Shown here one piece after another: positions 23,894 through 32,151 of a stretch of 64,000 nt of DNA. The stretch comes from Acidobacteriota bacterium. GTDB taxonomy: Bacteria; Acidobacteriota; JAAYUB01. The notes below the pieces were generated by a model. The model was given only the letters and a program-made list of their open reading frames with translations. It did no database searches and was not told where the DNA came from. The DNA is taken from positions 62,001 to 126,000 of the forward strand of contig JAKQOW010000017.1 in the NCBI GenBank assembly GCA_029565065.1, in the 5' to 3' direction. Position numbers and translations under genes: made by a program. Each line of letters opens with the position of its first letter. The first letter of the stretch is position 1.

Positions 23894-26770
23894 CTACGGC
23901 AGGCGGCCGGCGGCGGCCTCCTTCAATTCCGGACGATTGGGATCCGCCTCCTGCCAGACGTCCAAAAATCGCCCGAAATGGCGGCGGGCGTCCTGAGCCT
24001 TCCCCTGCTGCCGGGCGCACCGGCCCAGGTTCAGGAGCGCGAGGGCGTAGCTGTCGCTGGTGTTGAGGCGGCTGGCGGCCGAGTCGCGCAGCCGGGTGAG
24101 CGTGCCCACAGCCCGGTCCACCCGCCCGCCCGCCCGGTAGGCTTCGGCGAGCAGCGGCAGGTAGAACGACGGGCTGCCGAAGAACCGGACGTCGGGCGTC
24201 CAGTCGAGGAGCGGGAGCGCCAGCTCCATCAAGGCGGCGGCCCGGCGGGGATCGCCCCGATGCAGGGCCATGGCGGCCGACAGGTGGTGGTAGTGGCGCC
24301 GCAGCTTTGCCATGCCGGTCGATGCCTCCAGGGCCTGCAGGCGCCGGGCGGTGTCCGCCGCCGCCTCGACCCGTCCCTGCGCCAGGAGCGCCAGGCCCTG
24401 CAAGTGGAGTGCGAGGGCGTCGTACTCGGGATCCAGCAGCGCCGGCGCCGCGGCGCCGGCGGACTCGGCGTGGCGCAGCGCGCCGGCGGCGTCGTCGCGC
24501 CGCAGCTCCAGATAAGCGGCCAGCAGGGTCAGGTCCACGCGGATGGCATTTTCACCGAGCGACGCCGCTTCGCGCAGCCCCGCATCGAGCACCTGGGCGC
24601 TCTCGACGTAGCGGCCCCGACCGATGAGGAACTCCGCCAGGACATAATGACCCATCAACCGCTGATCGGGATCGGCATGCCGGATCCGCTCACGGAGGAT
24701 CCGCTCGGCCTCGCCAGGCCGGCCGCAGAGGTTCTCCACGGCGGCCAGCCGGACGTGAAGCCAGCTCTTCTCGCGCGGCAGGTCCAGGCACTGCATCAAC
24801 TCCTGGCGTGCCTGCTGGTACTGGCTTTCCAGTAGGTAGGTCCAGGCCAGCCGACCCTGGTAAGGCATCGGATCCTTGAACAGCGGACGGTTGCGCACGA
24901 GGAGCGTTCGGGCCGAGCCGGCCAGGCCCTGACGGATATCGATCTCCGCCAAGTTGAGCACGGCCAGGTGATCGGTGGGATCGGCCATCGCCGCCCCGCG
25001 AAACCACCGGCCGGCCTCCGGCCAGTCCTCGGCGTTCCGGTAGATCCCGCCCACCAGCCGCTTGATCCCGGCGTCATTGGGATAGAGGGCGTCAAACCGC
25101 CGGCCCAGTTCCGCCCGCTTGAGGTAGTTGACCTCGGTGTACTTGGAATACAGCAACTCCAGGTTGAATCGCTCGCGCGGCGTGAGCCGCGCCTTGAAGG
25201 CCAGGGCTTTCTGCATGTATTGGCGGTCGTTTTCCAGCTGGCGCAGGTGGCCGTAGTTGACCGACATCCGGGCGTAGGCCATGGCGAACTCGGGATCGAG
25301 GGCCGTGGCCTGCTCCAGACGGGCGTTGCTCTCGGTGAACCGGCCGCTGGCGTACAGCTTGTCGGCCTCGATGTACAACCGCAACGCCTCGCGCGAAGAG
25401 GTGGTGACGTCCCGCAGCGCGGTGTCAATGTCGCCGGCGATGGATTCGGGCGAGAATCGGAGCGCCTCTTTGATCTTGGGGGTGAGCGCGTCGATGAGGT
25501 CCTGCGGATCCGCCGGCTCGGCCAGCTCCACCTGGGCCGAGGCGATGTACTCCTGCGTGGTCGCGTCGAGAATCGCCGCCTGGAGGCGGCACGCGCTTCC
25601 CTCCATATACATCACCCGAACCCGGTGGGTGGCTCCCTCGGGCTCTTTGATCACCGACAGGTAGCGGGACTGGAAGAGGTCAACCTCCAGCAGGAAGGTC
25701 AGGATCTCGCTCAGGTTGAGGGCATCGCCCACCGGGCTGGCGATCTTGACGGGCTCGACGAAGATCTTCGGCTTGCGGGCGGTGGCGGTCTCGCCGCCGG
25801 GGTGCCGTTCGGCCGTCGGCGGAGCCGTCAGCCGCGTGATGATGAAGTAACCGGCCGCCGCCGCGAGGAGTAGGAGCAGCGTGGCCAGTTGCCAGCCCTG
25901 GCGGCGGGTCATCCGGGCCGCCGTCCGGCGGAGTGTGTCGGACGCGACGCCGTCGCGGCTGTTCCGGTAATCGATGAGCTGGTCCAGCACGCCGGCCATG
26001 GACGGCGCGCGCTGCTCCGGCGGCCGGGTCAGGGTGGCGACGACGATCCGGATCAGTTCGGGGGGCGTGTCGGGCCGGACGTCGGTCACCGGCGCCGGCG
26101 TCTCGTTGAGGATCGTGTGGACCGTCGCCTTGGTGTAGGGCGCCGCGAACGGATTGCGGCCGGTCAGCATCTCGTAGAGGACGACGCCGAACGACCAGAT
26201 GTCGGTGCGGGCATCCACCGACAGGCCGCGGGCCTGCTCCGGCGACATGTACGCCGTCGTGCCTGCGGTGCCTTCCGACTCGGTGGTGTGCGTGTGGCCG
26301 GACAGCTTGGCCAGCCCGAAGTCGAGTATCTTGACGTCGCCGGTGCGGGTGATCATGATGTTGGCGGGCTTGATGTCGCGGTGGACCACGCCGGCCTGGT
26401 GCGCGCCGGCCAGCCCCTGGGCGGTCTGGATGGCGACGGAGAGGATCTCCTCGAAGGACATGGAACCGCGGGCAAGCCGGTCCTTGAGCGTCTCCCCCTC
26501 GTAGTGCACCATGCAGATGAACATCCGTCCGTCGGCGGTCTCGCCGATCTCGTGAACGCCGCAGATGTTGGGGTGGTCCAGGGCGGAGGCCGCCCGGGCC
26601 TCCTGGACGAGCCGTCGGCGGGCTGTGGAGTCCCGGGTCAATTCGAGAGGCAGGAATTTCAGGGCCACGCGACGGTTGAGCTGGGTGTCCTCGGCCTTGT
26701 ACACCTCGCCCATCCCACCGGCGCCGATCCGCTCCAGAATCCGGTAATGGCCGATGGTGCGGCCGATCAT
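23894..26770 (-). CDS. transmembrane Ser/Thr protein kinase with TPR-rich C-terminus
   Basis: 958 residues from MIGRTIGHYRILERIGAGG. The kinase domain (~8-270) has the Gly loop, K38, the catalytic HRD aspartate D132 in VVHRDIKPANIM, and the DFG aspartate D150, so it should be active. One membrane helix lies near 291-312 (LLLLLAAAAGYFII). Outside it come a ~130-residue domain with a TolB-like feel (IFVEPVKIASP) and about ten TPR-like helical pairs to the C-terminus. The layout is characteristic of Acidobacteriota-type kinases. The frame is open 43 codons upstream, but those residues are not conserved. It converges with the SPASM gene, 16 bases apart. Ligand and targets unknown. Confidence 0.93.
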   Translation of the reverse strand: MIGRTIGHYRILERIGAGGMGEVYKAEDTQLNRRVALKFLPLELTRDSTARRRLVQEARAASALDHPNICGVHEIGETADGRMFICMVHYEGETLKDRLARGSMSFEEILSVAIQTAQGLAGAHQAGVVHRDIKPANIMITRTGDVKILDFGLAKLSGHTHTTESEGTAGTTAYMSPEQARGLSVDARTDIWSFGVVLYEMLTGRNPFAAPYTKATVHTILNETPAPVTDVRPDTPPELIRIVVATLTRPPEQRAPSMAGVLDQLIDYRNSRDGVASDTLRRTAARMTRRQGWQLATLLLLLAAAAGYFIITRLTAPPTAERHPGGETATARKPKIFVEPVKIASPVGDALNLSEILTFLLEVDLFQSRYLSVIKEPEGATHRVRVMYMEGSACRLQAAILDATTQEYIASAQVELAEPADPQDLIDALTPKIKEALRFSPESIAGDIDTALRDVTTSSREALRLYIEADKLYASGRFTESNARLEQATALDPEFAMAYARMSVNYGHLRQLENDRQYMQKALAFKARLTPRERFNLELLYSKYTEVNYLKRAELGRRFDALYPNDAGIKRLVGGIYRNAEDWPEAGRWFRGAAMADPTDHLAVLNLAEIDIRQGLAGSARTLLVRNRPLFKDPMPYQGRLAWTYLLESQYQQARQELMQCLDLPREKSWLHVRLAAVENLCGRPGEAERILRERIRHADPDQRLMGHYVLAEFLIGRGRYVESAQVLDAGLREAASLGENAIRVDLTLLAAYLELRRDDAAGALRHAESAGAAAPALLDPEYDALALHLQGLALLAQGRVEAAADTARRLQALEASTGMAKLRRHYHHLSAAMALHRGDPRRAAALMELALPLLDWTPDVRFFGSPSFYLPLLAEAYRAGGRVDRAVGTLTRLRDSAASRLNTSDSYALALLNLGRCARQQGKAQDARRHFGRFLDVWQEADPNRPELKEAAAGRLP

Positions 26771-26971
26771 GTCCGTATTGTCAGGGGTCCGGCCCGCTCG
26801 ATCGCCCGGATCTTCCACCCTACCTACTCCTACGCGAAACCAATGACCTCCATTGTAGGTCAACTCGGGGAGCGGGGCAAGGTCTGTGACGCAGCCCAAC
26901 GGTGGCCGCAGGGCTGCGTCAACCTGAGTACGGGGTCGCCGCAGGCGGGTGCGGGGCGGAACGGGGGGGCG

Positions 26972-27421
26972 TCAACTGCACCGGGATCGCAGTGACCGGG
27001 CGCTGGTGATGGCGGCGCTGAGGCGATCGGGTTCGTCGGTGCCGATTCGGAAGCGGCGGCCGTCGGCTAGGGTCAGTTCCACGGCGTCGAGTCCGGCGAT
27101 GTTGAACATCCAGCCGTGGGGCGTCAGGCGGACGCCCCAGCCGTAGAGCCAGCTGTTGCGAACCTTTGCACAGCCGGTGATGTCTGCAAGATTGAAGGAT
27201 CGCCGGATCAGCCCGGGTCCGAAAAAACACACCAGTTGGTCATCCCGGATCTCCACCGTGAGCCGGGAGAACAGGAAGGCCATGAGGGCCAGCAAAATGG
27301 CCACGCAAAAGATCTGGGGCGGCGCTGGCCCGGTCAGGAAAAAGATGAGCAGGACCAGGACGGACAAGCCGAGCACGGCCAGGATCAGGGTGCCGATCTG
27401 GGTGTGGCTGTAATGAGTCAT
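26972..27421 (-). CDS. membrane protein with bacterial PH-like domain
   Basis: 149 residues, ATG at 27421 with GAGGA six bases upstream (an ATG six codons earlier lacks one). Two membrane helices (~8-30 and ~33-52) are followed by a beta-rich domain (VEIRDDQLVCFFGPGLIRRSF, YGWGVRLTPHGWMFNIAG, LTLADGRRFRIGTDEP) typical of bacterial PH-like (bPH) proteins. These are usually of unknown function. It reads toward the kinase gene with a 201-base gap, so operon membership is unclear. Confidence 0.7.
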   Translation of the reverse strand: MTHYSHTQIGTLILAVLGLSVLVLLIFFLTGPAPPQIFCVAILLALMAFLFSRLTVEIRDDQLVCFFGPGLIRRSFNLADITGCAKVRNSWLYGWGVRLTPHGWMFNIAGLDAVELTLADGRRFRIGTDEPDRLSAAITSARSLRSRCS

Positions 27422-27560
27422 GGCGTCCTCGTGATTCATTCTGTATTGTATTGTTTGGGCCGGGTTATGGCAATATCACACCGACACCCCCCGCGGCTGA
27501 TCCCGAGGATCGCGACAAGACCGGCGTCGCAGGGATGAAACATACGGCAGGAGGCGCGCC

Positions 27561-28310
27561 ATGGACCATCATCCGGAGAGCGTTGGCATCATCGGCTGCG
27601 GCCGGCTGGGCCGGCTGCTGGCGGAACTGCTGGAGCGGGATTTCACGGTCCGGGTGTACGACCGGGATCCGCGGCGGATCTCCGGCCATGCCGGTGCGAC
27701 CACCTTGGCCGGAGCGGCCGGCGCCGACGTGGTGATGCTGGCGGTGCCGGTGCGGGAACTCTCCGGCGTCCTCGCGGCGGTGACGCCGTACCTGCGTCCC
27801 GGAGCGGTGGTCCTGGAGACCGGGGCGGTGAAGGTGCTGCCGGCCCGGTTGCTGCGGCGCCTGCCGGCGGGGGTGGCGGCGCTGCCCCTGCATCCGCTCT
27901 TCGGGCCGAGCAGCCTGGGTGATCGGCCGGCGGGACAGACGGTGGTCCTCTGCCCTATCCGGCGGACGCCGCCGGCGGTTGCCAGATTCTGGGAGTCATA
28001 TTGGAACAACCGGGGGTTCCGGGTGGTGCGGACGAGCCCGTCGGCCCACGATCGGGTGATGGCCCGGACCCTCGTGCTGACTCAGTGGCTGGGCCGGGCC
28101 TGCGCCAGCCTCGCCGCCGGGGAGCCGCCGTTCGCGGCTCCGAGTTGGGAGCACCTGCGGGCGTTGATGGATACGGCGGCCGGCGACGACTGGGTCACCT
28201 TCGCCGACCTGCAGACTTGCAACCCGTACGCCCGGGCCGAGCGCGGGAGGCTGCGCAGCGAAATGGCCCGCCTGGAACGGGAGCTGCGGGACAACCCCGC
28301 CATCGGTTGA
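27561..28310 (+). CDS. tyrA: prephenate dehydrogenase-like protein (TyrA family)
   Basis: 249 residues with GGAGG before the ATG. The N-terminus is an NAD(P)-binding Rossmann fold (VGIIGCGRLGRLLAELL); a second landmark is LPLHPLFGPSSL, matching the HP-x-FGP active-site segment of prephenate/arogenate dehydrogenases, which oxidatively decarboxylate prephenate toward tyrosine. It is somewhat short for the family (usually about 280-370) and has no ACT regulatory domain. It lies alone, not in an aromatic operon. An imino-acid or related dehydrogenase of the same fold is possible. Confidence 0.8.
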   Translation: MDHHPESVGIIGCGRLGRLLAELLERDFTVRVYDRDPRRISGHAGATTLAGAAGADVVMLAVPVRELSGVLAAVTPYLRPGAVVLETGAVKVLPARLLRRLPAGVAALPLHPLFGPSSLGDRPAGQTVVLCPIRRTPPAVARFWESYWNNRGFRVVRTSPSAHDRVMARTLVLTQWLGRACASLAAGEPPFAAPSWEHLRALMDTAAGDDWVTFADLQTCNPYARAERGRLRSEMARLERELRDNPAIG

Positions 28311-28496
28311 TCGGGGGCGGCCGTAACATCGAGCTGCCGATCCTGACGCAAGCTGATCGAAACCGCCGGGGTCGCGAAGTTGCGGGATGCGGAACGGGTG
28401 ACGAATTTGAACCGGAAGGCGACCCGGGCGTAGATGTTGATGGAAACACCGATCCGGCCGGAACCAGCCGGCGACGCCGTCAAGGAGCGGCGGGAC

Positions 28497-29027
28497 ATGC
28501 GGGAGCCGATGGAAACACTGTTCACGCGCCACCGGGACGACCTGTACACGCTGTGCCGCCGGTTCGCCGCCAACCGGGCGGATGCCGACGATCTGTTTCA
28601 GGATACCTGGGTGCGGGCCTGGCGGAACTATCACCGGTACGATCCCGGCCAACGGTTCTTCCCCTGGCTGGTGACGGTCTGCGTGAACCTGCACCGGGAT
28701 CGGGGCCGCCGGCGCCGGCGGTGGCTGCGACGGTGCGTGGAGTTCTTCTCCCGGGAGCGGATGGAACTCGAGCTCGAGCGGGTTGAATCGGGGACGCCCG
28801 ATGCTGATGATTGCCTGGCGCGGCGTGAGGAGAAAGCCATGCTCACGAAATGTCTCGACGGGTTGGACGCGCAGTTCAGGATTCCGCTGGTGCTGCATTA
28901 CTACTTCGACTGGAGCCTCGAGGCGATCGCGGAAGTTCTGGACGTGCCGCCGGGCACGGTGAAGAGTCGCATGTGGACGGGCCGGCGCCGGCTGGCCGAG
29001 GCCATGCAGGAGGCAGGTCATGAATGA
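28497..29027 (+). CDS. ECF-type RNA polymerase sigma factor
   Basis: 176 residues from the ATG at 28497, which has AGGAG nine bases upstream; ATGs at 28434 and 28440 would add about 20 residues. Region 2 is seen in LFTRHRDDLYTLCRRF and ADADDLFQDTWVRAWRNY, and region 4 in CLDGLDAQFRIPLVLHYYF and IAEVLDVPPGTVKSRM. The two are joined by an Arg-rich linker. It directs polymerase to a stress or envelope regulon. Its stop overlaps the start of the next gene by 8 bases, the usual arrangement with an anti-sigma factor. Confidence 0.92.
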   Translation: MREPMETLFTRHRDDLYTLCRRFAANRADADDLFQDTWVRAWRNYHRYDPGQRFFPWLVTVCVNLHRDRGRRRRRWLRRCVEFFSRERMELELERVESGTPDADDCLARREEKAMLTKCLDGLDAQFRIPLVLHYYFDWSLEAIAEVLDVPPGTVKSRMWTGRRRLAEAMQEAGHE

Positions 29028-29346
29028 GGATCGGGTGGACGAGTTGCTTCGGGAGATCGGCCGGGAACGGATGACCCCGCCCGCTGAGTTGGTCCGGCGG
29101 ATCGAACGGTGCGCCAACGCCGACCGGTTGCTGGCGGCGGTCACCGCGGCCGGCCTGGTTCTGTCGGCCCTGTGGGTGGTGCCGCTGGCGCTGATCTGGT
29201 GGTTGCCGGGCTGGAGTTGGACGGTGAAAGTGGCGGGTTACGCCGGTGCGTCGCTGCTGAGCAGCGTGGCGATGTTGCTCCTCCTCGCCGGACGGGAACC
29301 GGTGGGACGCCTGCTGATCGCCGCGGATGAACGGTTGAGATTTTAA
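29020..29346 (+). CDS. putative membrane anti-sigma factor
   Basis: 108 residues overlapping the sigma gene. The first ~40 residues (VDELLREIGRERMTPPAELVRRI) are a short cytosolic helix-rich segment of the kind that binds an ECF sigma; two membrane helices follow (~41-62 and ~67-90). There is no HxxxCxxC zinc motif, so it is not a ZAS-type anti-sigma. Assignment rests on position and topology, not on sequence homology. Confidence 0.6.
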   Translation: MNEDRVDELLREIGRERMTPPAELVRRIERCANADRLLAAVTAAGLVLSALWVVPLALIWWLPGWSWTVKVAGYAGASLLSSVAMLLLLAGREPVGRLLIAADERLRF

Positions 29347-29359
29347 TGGAGGTATGACA

Positions 29360-29827
29360 ATGGCTCATCAATCTGTTTTCAAATACGTGTTCTGGGCAAT
29401 CACCGGGATGATCGCCCTGCTGGTGCTTGCGGCGGTGTTCGTGGTGGTCCTGCCCAATGCGCTTGTCGAAACGGCGGACCGGACGATTCTGTTCCTTCTG
29501 CCCTTGCTGATCATTCCGTTCGGCATACTAACGCTGATCGCCATCCTGGTTTACCGGGACGCGGCCAAGCGGGGGTTGGATCCCTGGCTGTGGGCCACCG
29601 TGGCGACCTACGTGCCGAACCTGGTGGGCGTGATCATCTACCTGGTGGTCCGCTTTATGCACAAGAAGGTCTGCCTGGGGTGCGGCCAGGGGCTGCAGGC
29701 CGATTACAAGATCTGCCCCTACTGCGGCCACGACCAGTCAACGGCCTGCCCCAAGTGCGGGAAGCCGACCGATCCCAACTGGTCGCTGTGCCCCTTCTGC
29801 GGCCAGCCGCTTAAAACCGGCGCCTGA
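29360..29827 (+). CDS. membrane protein with C-terminal double zinc ribbon
   Basis: 155 residues, ATG at 29360 seven bases after GGAGG (an ATG at 29354 is too close to it). Three hydrophobic segments (WAITGMIALLVLAAVFVVV, LFLLPLLIIPFGILTLIAI, WATVATYVPNLVGVIIYLVV) resemble the PLDc_N-type module. The tail has four CxxC pairs (CLGCG, CPYCG, CPKCG, CPFCG) forming two zinc ribbons. It follows the anti-sigma gene by 13 bases and is probably in that operon. Function unknown. Confidence 0.8.
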   Translation: MAHQSVFKYVFWAITGMIALLVLAAVFVVVLPNALVETADRTILFLLPLLIIPFGILTLIAILVYRDAAKRGLDPWLWATVATYVPNLVGVIIYLVVRFMHKKVCLGCGQGLQADYKICPYCGHDQSTACPKCGKPTDPNWSLCPFCGQPLKTGA

Positions 29828-29965
29828 GCCCGGGCACCCTCCGGTCCAGGCCGTATGGCGCGTTGGGGTGACGGGTGCAAGCCCGCCCCCGGCGCGCCCG
29901 GTTCTCCGGCTTGCAGGAATCCTCCCCCCGGCGTATGATCAGCCCACCGATCCGCAGCACCGACC

Positions 29966-29982
29966 GCCGGCCGATGGCCGGC
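29966..29982. promoter_or_regulatory. strong hairpin in gap before holin-like gene
   Basis: Arms GCCGGCC and GGCCGGC around a GAT loop, about 140 bases after the zinc-ribbon gene stop and 77 bases before the next ATG. No T-run follows. It might end the sigma operon transcript inefficiently or shape the next leader. The rest of the 231-base gap shows nothing else notable. Confidence 0.25.
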
Positions 29983-30058
29983 CCCCACGGGTTCCGCCCA
30001 TCGGCTGTCGCGCCGGACCGGGTCGGACCGCTGAATGAACCACCGTTGGGAGGAAGTC

Positions 30059-30319
30059 ATGAAACTGCAAGTCGTCCGTTTCGGGTGCGCGGTGTCCGCG
30101 GTCTGGGGGCTGACGCTCCTGTGCATCGGGGTGGGCAACCTGCTGGCGCCGGGTTACGGCGAGGCGTTTCTCCAGCTCGTCGACTCGGTCTATCCGGGAT
30201 ACCACTACGGCCAATGGGGTTTCTGGGGCGTGCTGGTGGCGGTGGGTTACGGCGTCCTGGACGGCTGGATCGCCGGCGTGCTGCTGGCCTGGCTGTACAA
30301 CAAGATCACCCGCCAGTGA
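30059..30319 (+). CDS. small holin-like membrane protein
   Basis: 86 residues, ATG at 30059 with GGGAGGAAG just upstream. Two membrane helices (~9-30 and ~54-80) with the family ending DGWIAGVLLAWLYNKI and a central GYHYGQWGFWG. It resembles a widespread chromosomal family that databases call bacteriophage holin, although members mostly lie outside prophages, as here. Function is not established. It converges with the EamA gene, 21 bases apart. Confidence 0.7.
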   Translation: MKLQVVRFGCAVSAVWGLTLLCIGVGNLLAPGYGEAFLQLVDSVYPGYHYGQWGFWGVLVAVGYGVLDGWIAGVLLAWLYNKITRQ

Positions 30320-30340
30320 TCCGGCGGCGCCGTATCGTCT

Positions 30341-31231
30341 TCAGCGTCGCGCCTGCTGGAGGTAGAGCCCGGCCAGGATCAGGACGGTGCTTCCCGCCAT
30401 GATCCTCGTGACCGGCTCGCCGAACCAGACCCACGCCAAGGCCGCGACGCCCACCGGCACCAGACTGTAGACAACGCCGGCGGTCCGGGTGGGGCCCGAC
30501 AGGGCGATGGCCCGATTGTACAGCAGATATCCCAGACCCGAGGTGCCGACCCCCATGTACATAATCGCCGCCCAGCCGGCCGGCGACAGGGCCCGGACCT
30601 GCCCGGCCACGTCATCCGCCGCGACGGCGGCCAGCGCCAGGAACAGCAGGCCGTAGCCGGTGCTGGCGAACGTGATGGTCCAGCCGTCCAGGCGAGTCGA
30701 CAGGCGCCGCACCAGCAGCGCGTAGGCCGCCCAGGCAACCACCGCCAGCAGCATGAAGAGGTCGCCCCGGTTGACCGGCTGCGCCAGCAGCCGGGCGGGC
30801 GCGCCCCGGCTCAGCAGCAGGAGGACGCCGGCCACGGCGATCGCAACCCCCGCGTAGTTGCGCGCCGTGAGCCGTTCCCGGATGCACACCGCCGCAAAAA
30901 CGGCAGTGACGATGGGGCTGAGGGCGTTGATGATCGCGGTGTGGGCGACGGCGGTATGCCGGAGCGCGGCGAAAAAGAGGAACTGGTAGAGACTCACGCC
31001 GGTCACACCCGCCAGGAGCAGCAGCCCGTGGTCGCCGGCGCTCAGCCGCTCCGCCCGGCGGCGCGGCCAGGCGGCCAGTGCGGCGAGAAACGCGAAACCG
31101 GCGATGTAGCGCAGGAACGACGCAGTGAGTGGCGCCAATTCCGCGGTGGTGATCCGCCCGGCGATGTAGCTGCCGGAGAAGAGCAGCGCGGCTCCGACCG
31201 GCCAGATCCAGTGCCGTCCAGCGCGAGTCAT
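30341..31231 (-). CDS. EamA-family (DMT superfamily) metabolite exporter
   Basis: 296 residues in ten hydrophobic helices arranged as two EamA repeats; the first starts ALLFSGSYIAGRITTAELAP and the second DLFMLLAVVAWAAYALLVRR. DMT/EamA carriers export amino acids and other small metabolites. Start at 31231 has GGGGAG seven bases upstream; an upstream ATG would overlap the racemase gene. It follows the racemase by 19 bases and so likely belongs to the transporter-racemase operon, suggesting amino acid or amino-acid-derived cargo, which is inference. Confidence 0.9.
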   Translation of the reverse strand: MTRAGRHWIWPVGAALLFSGSYIAGRITTAELAPLTASFLRYIAGFAFLAALAAWPRRRAERLSAGDHGLLLLAGVTGVSLYQFLFFAALRHTAVAHTAIINALSPIVTAVFAAVCIRERLTARNYAGVAIAVAGVLLLLSRGAPARLLAQPVNRGDLFMLLAVVAWAAYALLVRRLSTRLDGWTITFASTGYGLLFLALAAVAADDVAGQVRALSPAGWAAIMYMGVGTSGLGYLLYNRAIALSGPTRTAGVVYSLVPVGVAALAWVWFGEPVTRIMAGSTVLILAGLYLQQARR

Positions 31232-31250
31232 TCCCGGCTCCCCGACGCGC

Positions 31251-32105
31251 TCAGTGCTTGCCCACGGCATCAACCGATTGACGCGAGGCGGGATTGGTGA
31301 TCGTCGCGTCCCGGTACGCCCGGATGGCCGCCTCGGCCAGGACCCGGGTGGCGTTGATCACCGGCACATGGGCCCGCGCCGGATTGAACGCGAGCGGGAT
31401 CTCGGTGCAGCCCAGCACGATCACCTGGGCGCCCTTGGCCTCGACGTGGTCGCCGGCTTTGGCCAGCAGGTCTTCAGCGGCCTGGCGTCCCGTGCCGGCC
31501 TTGATGTGGCCGTAGACCGCTTGCATGACGCAGTCGCGTTCCACCGCTTCGTCGGGCGTCACCACCCGGATTCCCCGCGCGGTGAATTCCTTCGAGTACA
31601 AACCGGTCTGCAGCGTGCCGGTGGTGGCGAGCAGGCCGACGGTCTTGCAGTCCGGGTAGCGGCGGACCACCTCGTCGGCCGCCTCCCGGATCATGTGCAG
31701 GATGGGGATGGAGACGGCCGCCTGCATCTGGTCGTGGAAGTAATGGGCCGTGTTGCAGGGGATGACGATGAACGCCGCGCCGGCCTTCTCCAGGCGCGTC
31801 ACGCCCTCCACCAGCCACGGAATGATGGCCGGGTCGCCGGCCAGGATCGCCGCCGTCCGGTCGGGCACCTGGGGCAGGCTGTAAATCAGGGTGGGGATGT
31901 GGTCCTGGTCCCGCGTGGCCGGCGTCAGCCGGACGATCTCCGCGTACAGGTTGGCGGTGGCCTCGGGGCCCATGCCGCCGAAGATGCCCAGGATCCGGTC
32001 CGGGCGGACTGTCGGTGGCGGTTCCTCCACCGCCGGTGCGGCCGCGGCGATCGGAGCGGCCAGGAGAGCCAGGACCAGCACCAGGGGCAACCAGCATCTG
32101 TTCAT
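31251..32105 (-). CDS. secreted Asp/Glu racemase-family protein
   Basis: 284 residues, ATG at 32105 with GGAGGAGG upstream. An N-terminal Sec signal peptide is clear (CWLPLVLVLALLAAPIAAAAPA). The mature part is a PLP-independent aspartate/glutamate racemase: GIFGGMGPEATANLY, the first catalytic cysteine in VIPCNTAHYFHD and the second in VLGCTEIPLAF. Both cysteines are present, so racemisation is plausible. Most family members are cytoplasmic; export to the periplasm is unusual and places it where peptidoglycan-derived or secreted amino acids occur. It sits between a YfcC-type transporter and an EamA exporter. Confidence 0.9.
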   Translation of the reverse strand: MNRCWLPLVLVLALLAAPIAAAAPAVEEPPPTVRPDRILGIFGGMGPEATANLYAEIVRLTPATRDQDHIPTLIYSLPQVPDRTAAILAGDPAIIPWLVEGVTRLEKAGAAFIVIPCNTAHYFHDQMQAAVSIPILHMIREAADEVVRRYPDCKTVGLLATTGTLQTGLYSKEFTARGIRVVTPDEAVERDCVMQAVYGHIKAGTGRQAAEDLLAKAGDHVEAKGAQVIVLGCTEIPLAFNPARAHVPVINATRVLAEAAIRAYRDATITNPASRQSVDAVGKH

Positions 32106-32151
32106 GACAGGATCCTCCTCCATGAAAGAGCTCGCGGCTTGCCGGATGGGG

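Noticed and set aside
30059-30319. Prophage holin
   Set aside because: Family label is historical; no other phage gene, integrase or attachment site lies nearby.
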